Shown here one piece after another: positions 52,746 through 63,437 of a DNA stretch of 64,000 nucleotides; positions within the stretch are counted from its first letter, which is position 1, and the number at the start of each line of letters is the position of its first letter. The position numbers and the translations under genes were made by a program. The stretch is from an uncultured Prochlorococcus sp. (GTDB lineage Bacteria; Cyanobacteriota; Cyanobacteriia; PCC-6307; Cyanobiaceae), in NCBI GenBank assembly GCA_902596585.1, contig CACJUL010000005.1:1-64000 (forward strand), in the 5' to 3' direction. The notes below the pieces were generated by a model. It saw only the letters and a list, made by a program, of their open reading frames with translations, was not told the origin of the DNA and ran no database searches.

Positions 52746-53652
52746 TAGTAAATATTCAGGTTTAGTTACGAAAAAATTCAATCAATATTTTTTGGTTGAC
52801 TTAAAAAATAAAGAAAACTTTGATAATAGTGAGAGATTTTTATGTAAGGTTAGGAAGTCTATAAACTTTAAAAATCAATTAATTTATGTTGGGGACGAAG
52901 TAGTAATTAATAACATTGAATTGAAAAGTAAACGTGCTGTAATAACGAGTCTTAAAAAAAGAAAAAATTTATTAATTAGACCTTCAGTTGCAAATGTTTC
53001 CAACATTTATATTACTTTTTCCGTTGAGGAGCCAGAGTTAAATTTATCTCAAGTTAATAGATTTTTGATATCAGCAGAATCGTTAGGTGTTGAAGTTTCA
53101 TTAGTATTAACGAAGTGTGATTTAATATCAGAAAAAAAAAGATTGTTATTACTTGATAAATTTAGTAGCTGGGGTTATCAAGCGATCTTTTTAAATTTAC
53201 AGAAATCTGATTGCTATGAAAATTTATTAGCTGAGTTAAAGCAAAAAAAATGTTCGATATTTATGGGCCCATCTGGTGTTGGTAAAACTACTTTGCTCAA
53301 TATGATTATTCCAGGTCTTAAAAATAATACTGCCCCTGTTTCCCATAAAATTAAAAGAGGAAAAAACACTACCCGGAATGTTGAGTTGTTTTCACTATCA
53401 AATAAAAGTTACATTGTTGATACTCCCGGTTTTAATATGCAACCTCTAGAGGTTGATATTAATTTGTTGCCAAATCTCTATCCCGAGATAAATAAACAAA
53501 TAATCGATGAAGGAATTAGGTGTAAATTTCGCAACTGCTTACATTTGAATGATGAGGGTTGCAATTTGAATAAATCTTTCGAAAGATATTCTTTTTATAA
53601 AAAGATGATCGAGTCTTCTAAGAATCATTATTATCAAAACCAGGAAGATTAA
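52735..53652 (+). CDS. rsgA: Ribosome small-subunit GTPase A
   Basis: Circularly permuted GTPase: [28 protein letters not shown]-terminal [14 protein letters not shown] zinc motif. Confidence 0.93.
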   Translation: MKIDSKYSGLVTKKFNQYFLVDLKNKENFDNSERFLCKVRKSINFKNQLIYVGDEVVINNIELKSKRAVITSLKKRKNLLIRPSVANVSNIYITFSVEEPELNLSQVNRFLISAESLGVEVSLVLTKCDLISEKKRLLLLDKFSSWGYQAIFLNLQKSDCYENLLAELKQKKCSIFMGPSGVGKTTLLNMIIPGLKNNTAPVSHKIKRGKNTTRNVELFSLSNKSYIVDTPGFNMQPLEVDINLLPNLYPEINKQIIDEGIRCKFRNCLHLNDEGCNLNKSFERYSFYKKMIESSKNHYYQNQED

Positions 53653-53968
53653 GATTTAATCCTCCTGTCAAATCATTCATTCTTTCTTTCATTGTTGTAG
53701 TAGATAATTCGTGAGCTCTTTGTATAGCTTGTAAAATATTTTCCTCTATTGTCTCTTTATTGGAATTTAATATATTTTCTTGTACTTCTACCTTTAATGG
53801 TAGCTGGTTCCCACTTATCCATACTTTTACCATTTCATCATCACTTATTCCTTCAATCTCCATTTTTTCAAGTTCATCTTGTAATTTTTGTGCATCTTGT
53901 TGAATTTGCTTTGCTTTTTTAAAAGCTTCTGTAAGTTGCCCAAAGTTAGGAAGTCCAAAACCGGCCAT
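53618..53968 (-). CDS. YbaB/EbfC nucleoid-associated protein
   Basis: 116 aa; [43 protein letters not shown]. Confidence 0.9.
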   Translation of the reverse strand: MAGFGLPNFGQLTEAFKKAKQIQQDAQKLQDELEKMEIEGISDDEMVKVWISGNQLPLKVEVQENILNSNKETIEENILQAIQRAHELSTTTMKERMNDLTGGLNLNLPGFDNNDS

Positions 53969-53986
53969 TTTGTAAAAAAAGTTTCT

Positions 53987-54880
53987 TTAATTAGGATACT
54001 CAAAACCAATCATTCTTACTTCGGGTTGTAGATAAATCCCTTTTTTTTGTAGTACTTTTTGTTGAATTACAGTTATTAATTCAAAAATATCTTTTGAACT
54101 CGCTGATGAATTATTTACTATAAAGTTTGCATGCATTGTAGAAATTTCAGCTCCCCCAATTTGAAATCCCTTTAAACCCATATCATCAATAATTTTTGCT
54201 GCATAATTATTTTCAGGATTTTTAAAAACACTCCCAAAACTTGGTAGATGATATGGCTGTGTTTCTGTTTTTAATTTGAGGTTATTTTTAGTTGTTTCTA
54301 TTAATTTTTCGAGATTGCCATTAGGTTCAAAATGTAGTTTTGCACTAATAATTGCTAAATCATTACTTTGAAAAGAGCTAAATCTATACTTAAAATTGAT
54401 ATCTTTTTTATAAATTTCAAGTTTTTCACGAGTTTTATTATTAATAACTTTTACAGAAATAAGATTCTTTGCCAGCGATAAATTACCTGTACCAGCATTC
54501 ATATAGATTGCTCCTCCTAAAGTTCCCGGAATTCCGACAGCCCATTCGCCTCCTTGCAATCCATTTTTAGCGAGAGTATTAGATAATGTCGGGAGCATTA
54601 CACCTGCTTCTGCTTCAACAATGCCAGAATTTGGTTCTATCATTAATCCTTTCAATTTTTTTGTACAAATAACTAAACCTTTTATGAAAATATTGTTTAT
54701 TAAAAGATTTGAACCTGCGCCTATTATTTGACATCTTTGTTCATTTAAATTTGCCCATTTTATTAGATCAGAAAATTCTTGCATGTTTCTTGGTTCGGCG
54801 AAATATTCAGCGATTCCACCTACTTTTATTGTTGTATAAAAACTAAGATCGCAGTTTTCAGAAAAATTTTTTTTATTCAT
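53987..54880 (-). CDS. murB: UDP-N-acetylenolpyruvoylglucosamine reductase
   Basis: TTIKVGGIAEYFAEP, IGAGSNLLI, GIPGTLGGAIYMNAG, PSFGSVFKNPENNYAAKIID. Confidence 0.95.
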   Translation of the reverse strand: MNKKNFSENCDLSFYTTIKVGGIAEYFAEPRNMQEFSDLIKWANLNEQRCQIIGAGSNLLINNIFIKGLVICTKKLKGLMIEPNSGIVEAEAGVMLPTLSNTLAKNGLQGGEWAVGIPGTLGGAIYMNAGTGNLSLAKNLISVKVINNKTREKLEIYKKDINFKYRFSSFQSNDLAIISAKLHFEPNGNLEKLIETTKNNLKLKTETQPYHLPSFGSVFKNPENNYAAKIIDDMGLKGFQIGGAEISTMHANFIVNNSSASSKDIFELITVIQQKVLQKKGIYLQPEVRMIGFEYPN

Positions 54881-56301
54881 TAATCAGATATTGTATTGTT
54901 TTTTTCATTCAAAATTGACCAGAAATTATCACAATCACCAGCTCCCATATTCAAAATTAAATCCCCCTTTTGAGTTAATTCGTAAAAGTTCTCCCTAATC
55001 ACATAATAATTATTTATATAACTAACATTTTTGTTTTGTTGATAAATCAGATCAGTGATAATTCTCGAATTTATTTTATCTTTGTTTTCTTCTCCTGCTC
55101 CATAAATACTAGTTACGTAAATAACATCAGCTTTTGATAACTCGTTAGCAAACTCTTTCGCAAATTGATTTACCCTAGAGTATCTATGTGGTTGAAAAAT
55201 AGCTATTAATCTGCTTTTTGGAGAGTCATTGTTATGTTTTTGTTTAATAAATAATCTTCCTAATTTTATTGTTTCTTTTATTTCGTTTGGGTGATGTGCA
55301 TAATCATCATATATATTTCTTTGATTAATTTGTCCTCTGAATTCAAATCTTCTTTTTGGTAATTTAAGATATTTAATTTTTTTCTTAATTTCTACAAACT
55401 TTACGCCCAACATTCTTGAAGCAGCTATTGCTGCAGTAACATTAGATAAGTTGTGCAATCCTGGAATTGGAATATTTAAACTACTAATAAATTTTCCTTT
55501 CTCATAATATTCACCAATTGTATGACTTTCATTGATTTCAGTTGGGATTATCGCATAAGTTACGTTGTTTGCTGTAATATTTGACCACTTATTTTCAGAA
55601 TTAAAATTATTTCTCGTGTTTTTACAATCAAAGTTAAGTAATAATTTTTTAGAATTAGCAGCAAAATCTCTAAAAGAAGATATAACTTCACCTAAATTAG
55701 AAAAATGATCGCAATGATCAAAATCAATGTTATTAATGATTCCAATAGAAGATTTATATTTATTAATTGTCCCATCAGATTCATCAACTTCAGCTACTAA
55801 GTATTTTGTATTTTCTAGATGACAATTAGAGTTGTAGATAGGAATTATTCCACCGGTTATTGAAGATGAGTTATGAGTACATAACTCAAGTATTGTCGAT
55901 AGAAATGTACTAGTTGATGTTTTTCCATGACTGCCTGCTACAGCTAGTGTTGTATATGCTTGCATTAGCATTGCAAGTATTTCTGAACGATGCTTTATTG
56001 TTAAATTTTTTATCCTACAGTAAGAAAATTCTTCATTTTCAGGTTTAATTGCGGAGCTTACAACAAAATTAATCAATTTGTTGTTAAATTTTGAAGTTAC
56101 AAATTCAATATTTTGTTGAATTTGAGAAGTAAAAATTATTGCTCCTAATTGTTCTAATTTATTAGTTAGATTGTTTTTGACTAAATCAGATCCTGAAACT
56201 GAAGCACCTTTTTTCAGCAAACCTATTGCAGCTGCTGACATTCCAATACCTCCAATTCCAATAAAATGAAAATGAATTTTTGAAAGTAATTCTTTATCCA
56301 A
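54880..56301 (-). CDS. murC: UDP-N-acetylmuramate-L-alanine ligase
   Basis: HFIGIGGIGMSAAAIGLLKKG, VAGSHGKTSTSTFLSTI, YDDYAHHPNEIKETI. Confidence 0.96.
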   Translation of the reverse strand: MDKELLSKIHFHFIGIGGIGMSAAAIGLLKKGASVSGSDLVKNNLTNKLEQLGAIIFTSQIQQNIEFVTSKFNNKLINFVVSSAIKPENEEFSYCRIKNLTIKHRSEILAMLMQAYTTLAVAGSHGKTSTSTFLSTILELCTHNSSSITGGIIPIYNSNCHLENTKYLVAEVDESDGTINKYKSSIGIINNIDFDHCDHFSNLGEVISSFRDFAANSKKLLLNFDCKNTRNNFNSENKWSNITANNVTYAIIPTEINESHTIGEYYEKGKFISSLNIPIPGLHNLSNVTAAIAASRMLGVKFVEIKKKIKYLKLPKRRFEFRGQINQRNIYDDYAHHPNEIKETIKLGRLFIKQKHNNDSPKSRLIAIFQPHRYSRVNQFAKEFANELSKADVIYVTSIYGAGEENKDKINSRIITDLIYQQNKNVSYINNYYVIRENFYELTQKGDLILNMGAGDCDNFWSILNEKNNTISD

Positions 56302-56494
56302 TTTTTATCTTTTACTTAAATTAAAATAACTTCTTGGCAAAATTTTGGTATTTTTTCTTAAAAAAAAATGTTTTTTTCCCTTGAATTAATACAAAACTAG
56401 ACTTATTTGCTTAATAAATCAAAAAAACCTTACGTTATTGCACAAAATTCAGTATGATCAGCAACTTAGGTTAATCATTTAGAAATTTTTAGTT

Positions 56495-57517
56495 ATGACT
56501 TTGCGTGTTGCAATTAACGGCTTTGGCAGAATTGGTAGAAACTTTATGCGCTGTTGGCTTAGTAGAGGTGCTTATACCAATATTGAAGTTGTTGGTATAA
56601 ACGTCACTTCCGATCCTAAGACTAATGCTCATCTACTAAAATATGACTCAGTTCTTGGTCAATTAGATGGCGTTGATATTCAATATACTGACGACACTTT
56701 CGTAATTAATAACAAAACTATTAAGTGTTTTTCAGACAGAAATCCTATGAACCTTCCATGGAAAGACTGGGGTGTCGACTTAGTAATTGAGTCAACTGGT
56801 GTTTTTAATACAGATGTAGGCGCAAGTAAGCATTTGGAAGTTGGAGCAAAAAAAGTTATCTTAACTGCGCCTGGTAAAGGTGCTGGAGTTGGTACCTATG
56901 TAGTTGGAGTAAATGCTGATACATATAAGCATAAAGATTTTGATATTTTGAGCAATGCTAGTTGCACTACAAACTGTTTAGCTCCAGTAGTTAAAGTCTT
57001 GGACCAAACTTTTGGTATAAATAAAGGCTTGATGACTACAATTCATAGTTATACAGGTGATCAAAGAATTTTAGATAATAGTCATAGAGATTTAAGGAGG
57101 GCCAGAGCTGCTGCCACAAATATCGTACCAACTTCTACAGGAGCTGCTAAAGCAGTAGCACTAGTTTATCCAGAAATGAAAGGCAAATTGACTGGTATTG
57201 CAATGAGAGTTCCTACTCCAAACGTTTCAGCGGTAGATTTCGTCTTCGAATCTTCTAAGTCTGTGACCAGCGAGGAAGTAAATAATGCTCTCAAGGAAGC
57301 ATCTCTAGCTTCAATGAAAGGCATCATTAAGTACGGAGATGAACCTTTAGTTTCAAGTGATTATGCAGGAACTAATGAATCCTCAATTGTGGATAGTGAT
57401 CTTACTATGTGCATTGGTGATAATCTTGTTAAGGTCCTTGCTTGGTACGACAATGAATGGGGTTATAGTCAAAGGGTAGTTGATTTAGCAGAGATCGTTG
57501 CTAAGAACTGGGAATAA
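56495..57517 (+). CDS. gap2: Glyceraldehyde-3-phosphate dehydrogenase
   Basis: [78 protein letters not shown]-linked plastid-type features. Confidence 0.95.
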   Translation: MTLRVAINGFGRIGRNFMRCWLSRGAYTNIEVVGINVTSDPKTNAHLLKYDSVLGQLDGVDIQYTDDTFVINNKTIKCFSDRNPMNLPWKDWGVDLVIESTGVFNTDVGASKHLEVGAKKVILTAPGKGAGVGTYVVGVNADTYKHKDFDILSNASCTTNCLAPVVKVLDQTFGINKGLMTTIHSYTGDQRILDNSHRDLRRARAAATNIVPTSTGAAKAVALVYPEMKGKLTGIAMRVPTPNVSAVDFVFESSKSVTSEEVNNALKEASLASMKGIIKYGDEPLVSSDYAGTNESSIVDSDLTMCIGDNLVKVLAWYDNEWGYSQRVVDLAEIVAKNWE

Positions 57518-58504
57518 TTAAAAGTGTTTAAAAGGTGTGTTTTTCAATAATTTATTTTTATTACTATCTTTAAATTCTATTGACGGTTCACCATTAGAGA
57601 AATAACCAATCTCGTAAATATTTTTATCGAGTTTTAATAACTTTTTTGCCCATTTTTTGGGCAATGAAAACACTAATTCGTAATCTTCTCCTCCATAAAA
57701 ATAATATTCGTCCCATTTATCTCCATCGGGCCAATCCTTATACTTTGGTAATATTTCGTAATTGATAATTGCTTTGCAGTTGCTTGCTACTGCTAAATCT
57801 TCTACTGCTTGAAATAAACCATCACTGCTATCGGTACATCCTATTCTCTTAATTTTTTTGTTGGAGCGAGTTTTAAGGAGATTTTTTAGAAAATTTGGGT
57901 ATAGTCTTGGGCGACAAAAATGTTGAATAGATTTTTTAATTAATCTTTTATTGAGAGCTACATCATTATCAGAATTTAATTTATTTTGCATCATAAATCC
58001 TAACTTGCTAAGACCATGAATTCCTGTAGTTAAAATAATCTCACCTGGTTTACATGCGCTTCTTTGCAATTCAAGTTCTCCTTGAATGCCAATGGCTGTT
58101 ATTGAGATAATTTTCTCATTCCCTAATGAGCAATCTCCTCCAAGAATTATTCCACCATATTTTTTTAAGGCTTTGTCAATTCCTTTATATAATTCTTCAA
58201 CCCATATCCACTCAGTTTTTGCAGGTAAAATTAGACTTATAGTAATCCCTACAGTTTTATAGCTACCACTAGATAATAAGTCAGAGATGTTGCTTATAAC
58301 CGCTTTCCATCCAAGGTCATGAGGGCAAATAGTAAAGTCATTAAAATGAACATTTTCTACCAAAGAATCATTATTTATAAGCAATTTTTTACTTATCGCT
58401 TTGATTAAAGCACAATCATCTGAAGTTTGATTTTTAGGCATAAATTTTCCAAGCCTATTTATTAATTCTTTTTCTCCTATATCTTTTATTAATTCTTTAC
58501 GCAT
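57518..58504 (-). CDS. thiL: Thiamine-monophosphate kinase
   Basis: DDCALIK, NDSLVENVHF, DLGWKAVISNISDLLSSG, GGDCSLG, GCTDSSDGLFQAVEDLA, GGEDYELVFS. Confidence 0.92.
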   Translation of the reverse strand: MRKELIKDIGEKELINRLGKFMPKNQTSDDCALIKAISKKLLINNDSLVENVHFNDFTICPHDLGWKAVISNISDLLSSGSYKTVGITISLILPAKTEWIWVEELYKGIDKALKKYGGIILGGDCSLGNEKIISITAIGIQGELELQRSACKPGEIILTTGIHGLSKLGFMMQNKLNSDNDVALNKRLIKKSIQHFCRPRLYPNFLKNLLKTRSNKKIKRIGCTDSSDGLFQAVEDLAVASNCKAIINYEILPKYKDWPDGDKWDEYYFYGGEDYELVFSLPKKWAKKLLKLDKNIYEIGYFSNGEPSIEFKDSNKNKLLKNTPFKHF

Positions 58505-59588
58505 TTAATTTGAGGTTTTCAATCCCTTCTAAAACATCAATTGAGATTATTGTGTCATCTTTGGTTAGTTCTTCTAATACATCAAAACCATCTACAACAT
58601 AGCCAAATGCAGCATTTCTTCCATCAATTAAATTGCGACCTGCTGGATTTAATTCTGCTTCATACAAAAAGAAGAAAAATTGAGATGAGCCATCATCAAC
58701 TGCAGTATTTGAATGGGACCATCCTAGAGTTCCAAGAGTTGCGAAAGGTAGTGTTGGCGTCTCTGTATAAAGGCCTAGATCTTCGAAAGTTTGATTATAA
58801 AAAGTATCTTTTTCATCAGGAATTCTAATTTCTAGAGGAACGTGACGTTCCTGATTTGTTTCAGGATCTACATAACCAATCTCTTCTCCAACTGGATCCC
58901 CCGTTTGCAGTACAAAAAATTCTTCTGCTCTATTAATTGGCAAATCTTTATAGAAGTTTTTTGAAGATAAATCTATAAATGCACCTGCTGTAAGTGGTGC
59001 GTTAAATCCATCTATAATTGCTTTCATGTCTCCTTTGGAGGTTTTAATATTTACTTTTGCTCTGCCGAGCAATCTTGGTAGATTATTAAATTCTTCTGGA
59101 ATTTCATAAGGAAATTGATTTGGTAGAAAATATTCTTCTAATCCACCTATTTTATCTAAAGCATCTTTTCGAGTTGCTATAAATGAGTACTTATCCTTTG
59201 ATTTAGAGTGATCTTGAAGGCTATCAAAATTTTCTTTAAGTTCTAAAAAAGTTTTTTCGGCAATTTTCTTTTTATCGTTAGGTAATTCTTGGATAATTCG
59301 ACTTTGGTATTTTTTTAGTAAAGATTGACATTTTGTAACAGTTTTCGTGAGAGCGGGCCATCTTCCTCCTCTTACAAGGTCGCTAGTTTCTTCTAGTTTG
59401 TGTTGAATTTCTTGCAACTCAACTTGCTTGATAGGGAGGGCGTTTCTGAGGATTGCATTAGGGTCTTTTACTGCATTTCCAGTAGGTAAATCAGCCAAAA
59501 CTTGAGTCGGTTTAAACAGAAAAACCTGTAAAATTCCGATTAATGTTATTAAAAAAAGTTTGTTCTGATTTGATAAGAATTTTTGCAT
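58497..59588 (-). CDS. Cyclophilin-type peptidyl-prolyl isomerase, secreted, with N-terminal helical domain
   Basis: Signal-like leader; helical N-terminus; C-terminal cyclophilin-like domain (FFFFLYEAELNPAGRNLIDGRNAAFGYVVDGFDVLEEL), resembling TLP40/CYP38. Confidence 0.85.
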   Translation of the reverse strand: MQKFLSNQNKLFLITLIGILQVFLFKPTQVLADLPTGNAVKDPNAILRNALPIKQVELQEIQHKLEETSDLVRGGRWPALTKTVTKCQSLLKKYQSRIIQELPNDKKKIAEKTFLELKENFDSLQDHSKSKDKYSFIATRKDALDKIGGLEEYFLPNQFPYEIPEEFNNLPRLLGRAKVNIKTSKGDMKAIIDGFNAPLTAGAFIDLSSKNFYKDLPINRAEEFFVLQTGDPVGEEIGYVDPETNQERHVPLEIRIPDEKDTFYNQTFEDLGLYTETPTLPFATLGTLGWSHSNTAVDDGSSQFFFFLYEAELNPAGRNLIDGRNAAFGYVVDGFDVLEELTKDDTIISIDVLEGIENLKLNA

Positions 59589-59631
59589 AGCACTCTTGTA
59601 GGTTTATGATCCTTGGGGATGTAATACAGGA

Positions 59632-60192
59632 ATGATTTCCAGTAACGATTTTCGCACGGGTACCACCATTGAATTGGATGGACAAGTTTGGCGTGTTGTA
59701 GAATTCCTACATGTCAAGCCTGGTAAGGGTTCTGCTTTCGTGCGAACAAAATTAAAATCAGTTCAAAGCGGCAACGTGGTTGAAAAAACTTTTCGTGCCG
59801 GAGAATCAGTACAGCAGGCTATCCTTGAGAAGTCTAACCTGCAACATACTTATGTGGAGTCTGGAGATTATGTTTTTATGGATATGACAAGTTTTGAAGA
59901 GACGAGACTTTCCTCTGAGCAAATCGGCAAAGGCGCAAAGTATTTGAAAGAAGGAATGGAGGTCAATGTAATTTTCCATAATGGTAAAGTTTTAGAAGTA
60001 GAGCTTCCAATATCTATTACTTTGAAAGTTACAGAGACTGACCCTGGAGTTAAAGGTGATACTGCTAGTGGGGGCACTAAACCGGCTATTCTGGAAACAG
60101 GTGCTCAAGTTATGGTCCCTTTATTTATTTCTGTGGGAGAAATGATTAAAGTTGATACTCGTAACGATAGTTATCTTGGACGTGAAAATTAA
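59632..60192 (+). CDS. efp: Elongation factor P
   Basis: [41 protein letters not shown]; 186 aa. Confidence 0.97.
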   Translation: MISSNDFRTGTTIELDGQVWRVVEFLHVKPGKGSAFVRTKLKSVQSGNVVEKTFRAGESVQQAILEKSNLQHTYVESGDYVFMDMTSFEETRLSSEQIGKGAKYLKEGMEVNVIFHNGKVLEVELPISITLKVTETDPGVKGDTASGGTKPAILETGAQVMVPLFISVGEMIKVDTRNDSYLGREN

Positions 60193-60698
60193 TGGCTATG
60201 AAATTAGATCATGAAGACCTAAATCGCTTAATAGAGAAAATTTCTACAAGCGATATTCAAGAATTCTCTTTAGAGGGAGAAGATTTTAAACTCGAAATAA
60301 AACGGAATTTATTTAATCAAAACCAAGTAAATAATAATTTAGTTTCAAATACTTCATTTGATAAGCAAATTATTCCTAATCAAAAATCCATTAAAGATAA
60401 CATCTCAATCGTTAATGAGCCTGAGGCACCTCAGGTAGCCCCTCTTGGACGTACAGATCTCACTGAAATAACCTCTCCTATGGTTGGTACGTTTTATAGG
60501 GCTGCAGCGCCTGGTGAGGATCCATTCGTCGAAGTAGGTAATAACGTTAAAGTTGGTCAAACTATTTGTATTTTGGAAGCTATGAAGTTAATGAATGAAA
60601 TTGAATCTGAATTTAATGCTGAAATAGTAGAGATCCTCGTTGAGAATGGAACTCCAGTTGAATTTGGTCAAGTTTTAATGCGTGTTAAACAATCTTGA
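60192..60698 (+). CDS. accB: Biotin carboxyl carrier protein of acetyl-CoA carboxylase
   Basis: ITSPMVGTFYRAAAPGEDPFVEVGNNVKVGQTICILEAMKLMNEIESE biotinyl domain. Confidence 0.97.
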   Translation: MAMKLDHEDLNRLIEKISTSDIQEFSLEGEDFKLEIKRNLFNQNQVNNNLVSNTSFDKQIIPNQKSIKDNISIVNEPEAPQVAPLGRTDLTEITSPMVGTFYRAAAPGEDPFVEVGNNVKVGQTICILEAMKLMNEIESEFNAEIVEILVENGTPVEFGQVLMRVKQS

Positions 60699-61709
60699 AT
60701 TTTTAGAAATTTCTATAGCTGTTTTTATAGCTTCAATCATACTTTGAGATTCTGCAATTCCTTTGCCAGCAATATCAAATCCAGTTCCATGATCTGGAGA
60801 TGTTCTTATAAAAGGTAAACCTATTGTAGTATTTACTGAGTAATTAAGAGCAATAACTTTCATTGGTATTAAACCTTGATCATGATACATAGCGAGGATG
60901 CCATCATGTTTTTCAACATCTTTTTCTCTCCAAGCTTTTGCAGAAGAATTCCAGCAACTATCTGGTGATAAAGGTCCTAATAATTTAGTATCTTTATTCT
61001 TTTCTTTCCAATCAATTAATGCATCATTTAGCCAATCTTCTTCTTCATTGCCCAAAATTCCTTGTTCACCAGCATGAGGATTTAATCCAGCGACTTTTAA
61101 AGTAGGTTTATCAATATAGGTATTACAAAAATCTTTGAAAAGATCTAATTTTGATTGGACTAATTCTTTAGTTAATTTTTTGGGTACTTCACAAAGGGCT
61201 ATGTGGGTTGTAGCTAGTAAAGTATTAAATCTCCAACCTGTAATTGGTGATTTGGCGGTGAATAACATTCCAACATTTTTTACTCCACAAGATTTTGCTA
61301 ATACCTCAGTTTGACCAGAGAAGTGATGACCAGCGAGTGACCATGATTTCTTGCAAATTGGTCCAGTTACAAGTGCTGAATCAGGAAATTGTTTTACAAT
61401 TTCAATTGCTTTTGTTAAATAATAGAAACTTGAATTACCATGACTTGATTTAGAGTTATCCTCAGATGAAGAAATTTTGAGATCATGAATTTTTAAGTTT
61501 TTAGGATTTGCTAGATTTTTTAACCCTAAAGATCTGAGTTGATTATATGTATTTAGTAGATTCTTCTTTGAACCAACTACGGTAATATCAATATTTTTTG
61601 TTATCTCATTAGACCAAAGAGCTTTTAAGATTATTTCAGGTCCTATCCCAGACTCATCTCCCACTGTTAATACTAACTTAAATGCATTATTTTTATTTTG
61701 AAAATCCAT
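60675..61709 (-). CDS. pdxA: 4-hydroxythreonine-4-phosphate dehydrogenase
   Basis: TVGDESGIGPEIILKA, GHTE-like GQTEVLA, AGLNPHAGEQGILGNEE, GPLSPDS, YHDQGLIPMK, TSPDHGTGFDIAGKG. Confidence 0.95.
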   Translation of the reverse strand: MDFQNKNNAFKLVLTVGDESGIGPEIILKALWSNEITKNIDITVVGSKKNLLNTYNQLRSLGLKNLANPKNLKIHDLKISSSEDNSKSSHGNSSFYYLTKAIEIVKQFPDSALVTGPICKKSWSLAGHHFSGQTEVLAKSCGVKNVGMLFTAKSPITGWRFNTLLATTHIALCEVPKKLTKELVQSKLDLFKDFCNTYIDKPTLKVAGLNPHAGEQGILGNEEEDWLNDALIDWKEKNKDTKLLGPLSPDSCWNSSAKAWREKDVEKHDGILAMYHDQGLIPMKVIALNYSVNTTIGLPFIRTSPDHGTGFDIAGKGIAESQSMIEAIKTAIEISKNSRLFNTH

Positions 61710-61727
61710 AAAAACTTTTAAATTTTT

Positions 61728-62603
61728 TTAACTAGATAAAAAGCAATTTTTTAAACCTTTTTTATAATTTTTATAAATTAGTTTATATCCAAGTGTTTCG
61801 CATAACAGTTTATTAGAAACTTTTCTATTTTCCATCCAAAAAGATTGAGCCATTGGTGATAATTCTTCTTTTGCATCCTCAAATAATATTGGTTTTGGCA
61901 TTTTTAAGCCAAGTAAATCGTAGCAATATTGAATAACTTCTAATTGAGAACAAGGCTCATCATCTGCAATATTAATAATTTGATGAAATTTTAAGGAATT
62001 TTTATTATCCAATAAATAAATTATTGCATTTGTAATGTCAGCAACATGTATTCTTGAAAATACTTGATTTTTTTTGGAGATAACGCGTATTTTTTTATTT
62101 TTTATTGCTTCAAAAGTTGACCTGCCAGGTCCATAAATACCTGGTAATCGAAAAATTTGGACAGGCAAACCAGATTCAATCCATTCTTTTTCACAATTTA
62201 ACCTCCTTTGACTTCTGTTGTGAAAAGGATTAGCCTTATCAGTCTCAGAAACCCAATTACCCTTAGTGTTCCCATATACTCCTGTTGTAGATAAATATCC
62301 AACCCATTCAAGGGATAAATTTTTTAGCTTATTCTTGAGGCTACCTAATACTGGATCTCTCCCATTTTTATCTGGAGGAATGCAACTAAGAATATGTGTG
62401 ATGCCATCAAAAATTTTTTCATTAGGAACGACACTTTTTTCGCTGTTAAAAACAAAACTATTGGGATCTTTGTTTTCTGATCTTGAGCTCGTTAACGCAG
62501 TGCAACCTAATTGACGTATTGTCTTTGCAAAGAAACTTCCACTAAAACCACATCCTAAGATCATAAATTTATTTTTAACTAATGAACTTGCGGTATACTT
62601 CAT
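61728..62603 (-). CDS. NAD(P)-binding epimerase/SDR-family protein
   Basis: FMILGCGFSGSFFAKTIRQLG, YLSTTGVYGNTKGNWVSE, FRLPGIYGPGRSTFEAI, RIHVADIT. Confidence 0.85.
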   Translation of the reverse strand: MKYTASSLVKNKFMILGCGFSGSFFAKTIRQLGCTALTSSRSENKDPNSFVFNSEKSVVPNEKIFDGITHILSCIPPDKNGRDPVLGSLKNKLKNLSLEWVGYLSTTGVYGNTKGNWVSETDKANPFHNRSQRRLNCEKEWIESGLPVQIFRLPGIYGPGRSTFEAIKNKKIRVISKKNQVFSRIHVADITNAIIYLLDNKNSLKFHQIINIADDEPCSQLEVIQYCYDLLGLKMPKPILFEDAKEELSPMAQSFWMENRKVSNKLLCETLGYKLIYKNYKKGLKNCFLSS

Positions 62604-62638
62604 GCGGGGTTAAACTAGTACATATGTATTAAATAATG

Positions 62639-62866
62639 ATGAAGACTGCTTCAAAGACTGATTTTAAATTAAAAACTTTTTCCATCACTAAAAGTTATAC
62701 TCGTCTCATAGATAAAGAAATCAGTTTTGTTAATTTTAAATTCTATCAAAAGTTGTTTATCCTTCTTGTTTCATTTTCGACAATTTTAATATTTCCAGAA
62801 TCGCCAAGAGAATTGGGCAATATATGTGAGATTTATAACTCTAGAAAAATATGCAATGTTTGGTAG
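62639..62866 (+). CDS. Small putative membrane/secreted protein of unknown function
   Basis: About 75 aa, one hydrophobic segment (KLFILLVSFSTILIF) then ESPRELGNICEIYNSRKICNVW with two Cys; fills the gap between SDR and HNH genes. Confidence 0.55.
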   Translation: MKTASKTDFKLKTFSITKSYTRLIDKEISFVNFKFYQKLFILLVSFSTILIFPESPRELGNICEIYNSRKICNVW

Positions 62867-63265
62867 TTAAGCTACTTTATATTCGGATTCATCATTATCA
62901 TAGTTTTTAGTTAACCTAAAATTAGGATTAGCCCATTGCAGTAATCTTATAGCTAATCTTAAATCTCCTTCTAACCAAGCTCTTATAGCCATTGCTCTTC
63001 GAGGGTCATAAAATTTTTGTCTTCTGTACCAATACAATGCATTTTCATCTGATTTGTCCCCGTTACATGAAAGACATGCAGGCACACAGTTTTCTGTTGT
63101 GCTTAATCCACCTTGACTACGCGGTAATACATGGTCAATAGATTCAGATGGTTTTCCGCAATATATACAACTTTTTCCTGTAAATTTATGAATAGATTTT
63201 CGCCATTGTCTTAATCTGAACTTAGGACATAAATCCTCTAAAAACACCGCATCATTAATATGCAT
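62867..63265 (-). CDS. HNH endonuclease-domain protein
   Basis: CIYCGKPSESIDHVLPRSQGGLSTTENCVPACLSCNGDKSD: HNH core with paired CxxC. Confidence 0.9.
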   Translation of the reverse strand: MHINDAVFLEDLCPKFRLRQWRKSIHKFTGKSCIYCGKPSESIDHVLPRSQGGLSTTENCVPACLSCNGDKSDENALYWYRRQKFYDPRRAMAIRAWLEGDLRLAIRLLQWANPNFRLTKNYDNDESEYKVA

Positions 63266-63437
63266 TCAGGCTATTTAATTAAATAAATAATGGCTTGAAT
63301 ATATCAAAAGTCAATATTTGTTTATTGTTTTTAAGTTGAAATTCGCTTGTAAAAGTATAATTTAGTGTTATTAGATACAAAAAGAAAAATAAATTAAATT
63401 CTTTATCTCAAAATGATTATTTTATTAAGAAACCTAA

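Noticed and set aside
62867-63265. HNH gene as part of a homing or restriction/defence system
   Set aside because: Stand-alone HNH proteins of this type are common in cyanobacteria; no methylase, intron, helicase or mobile-element neighbours.
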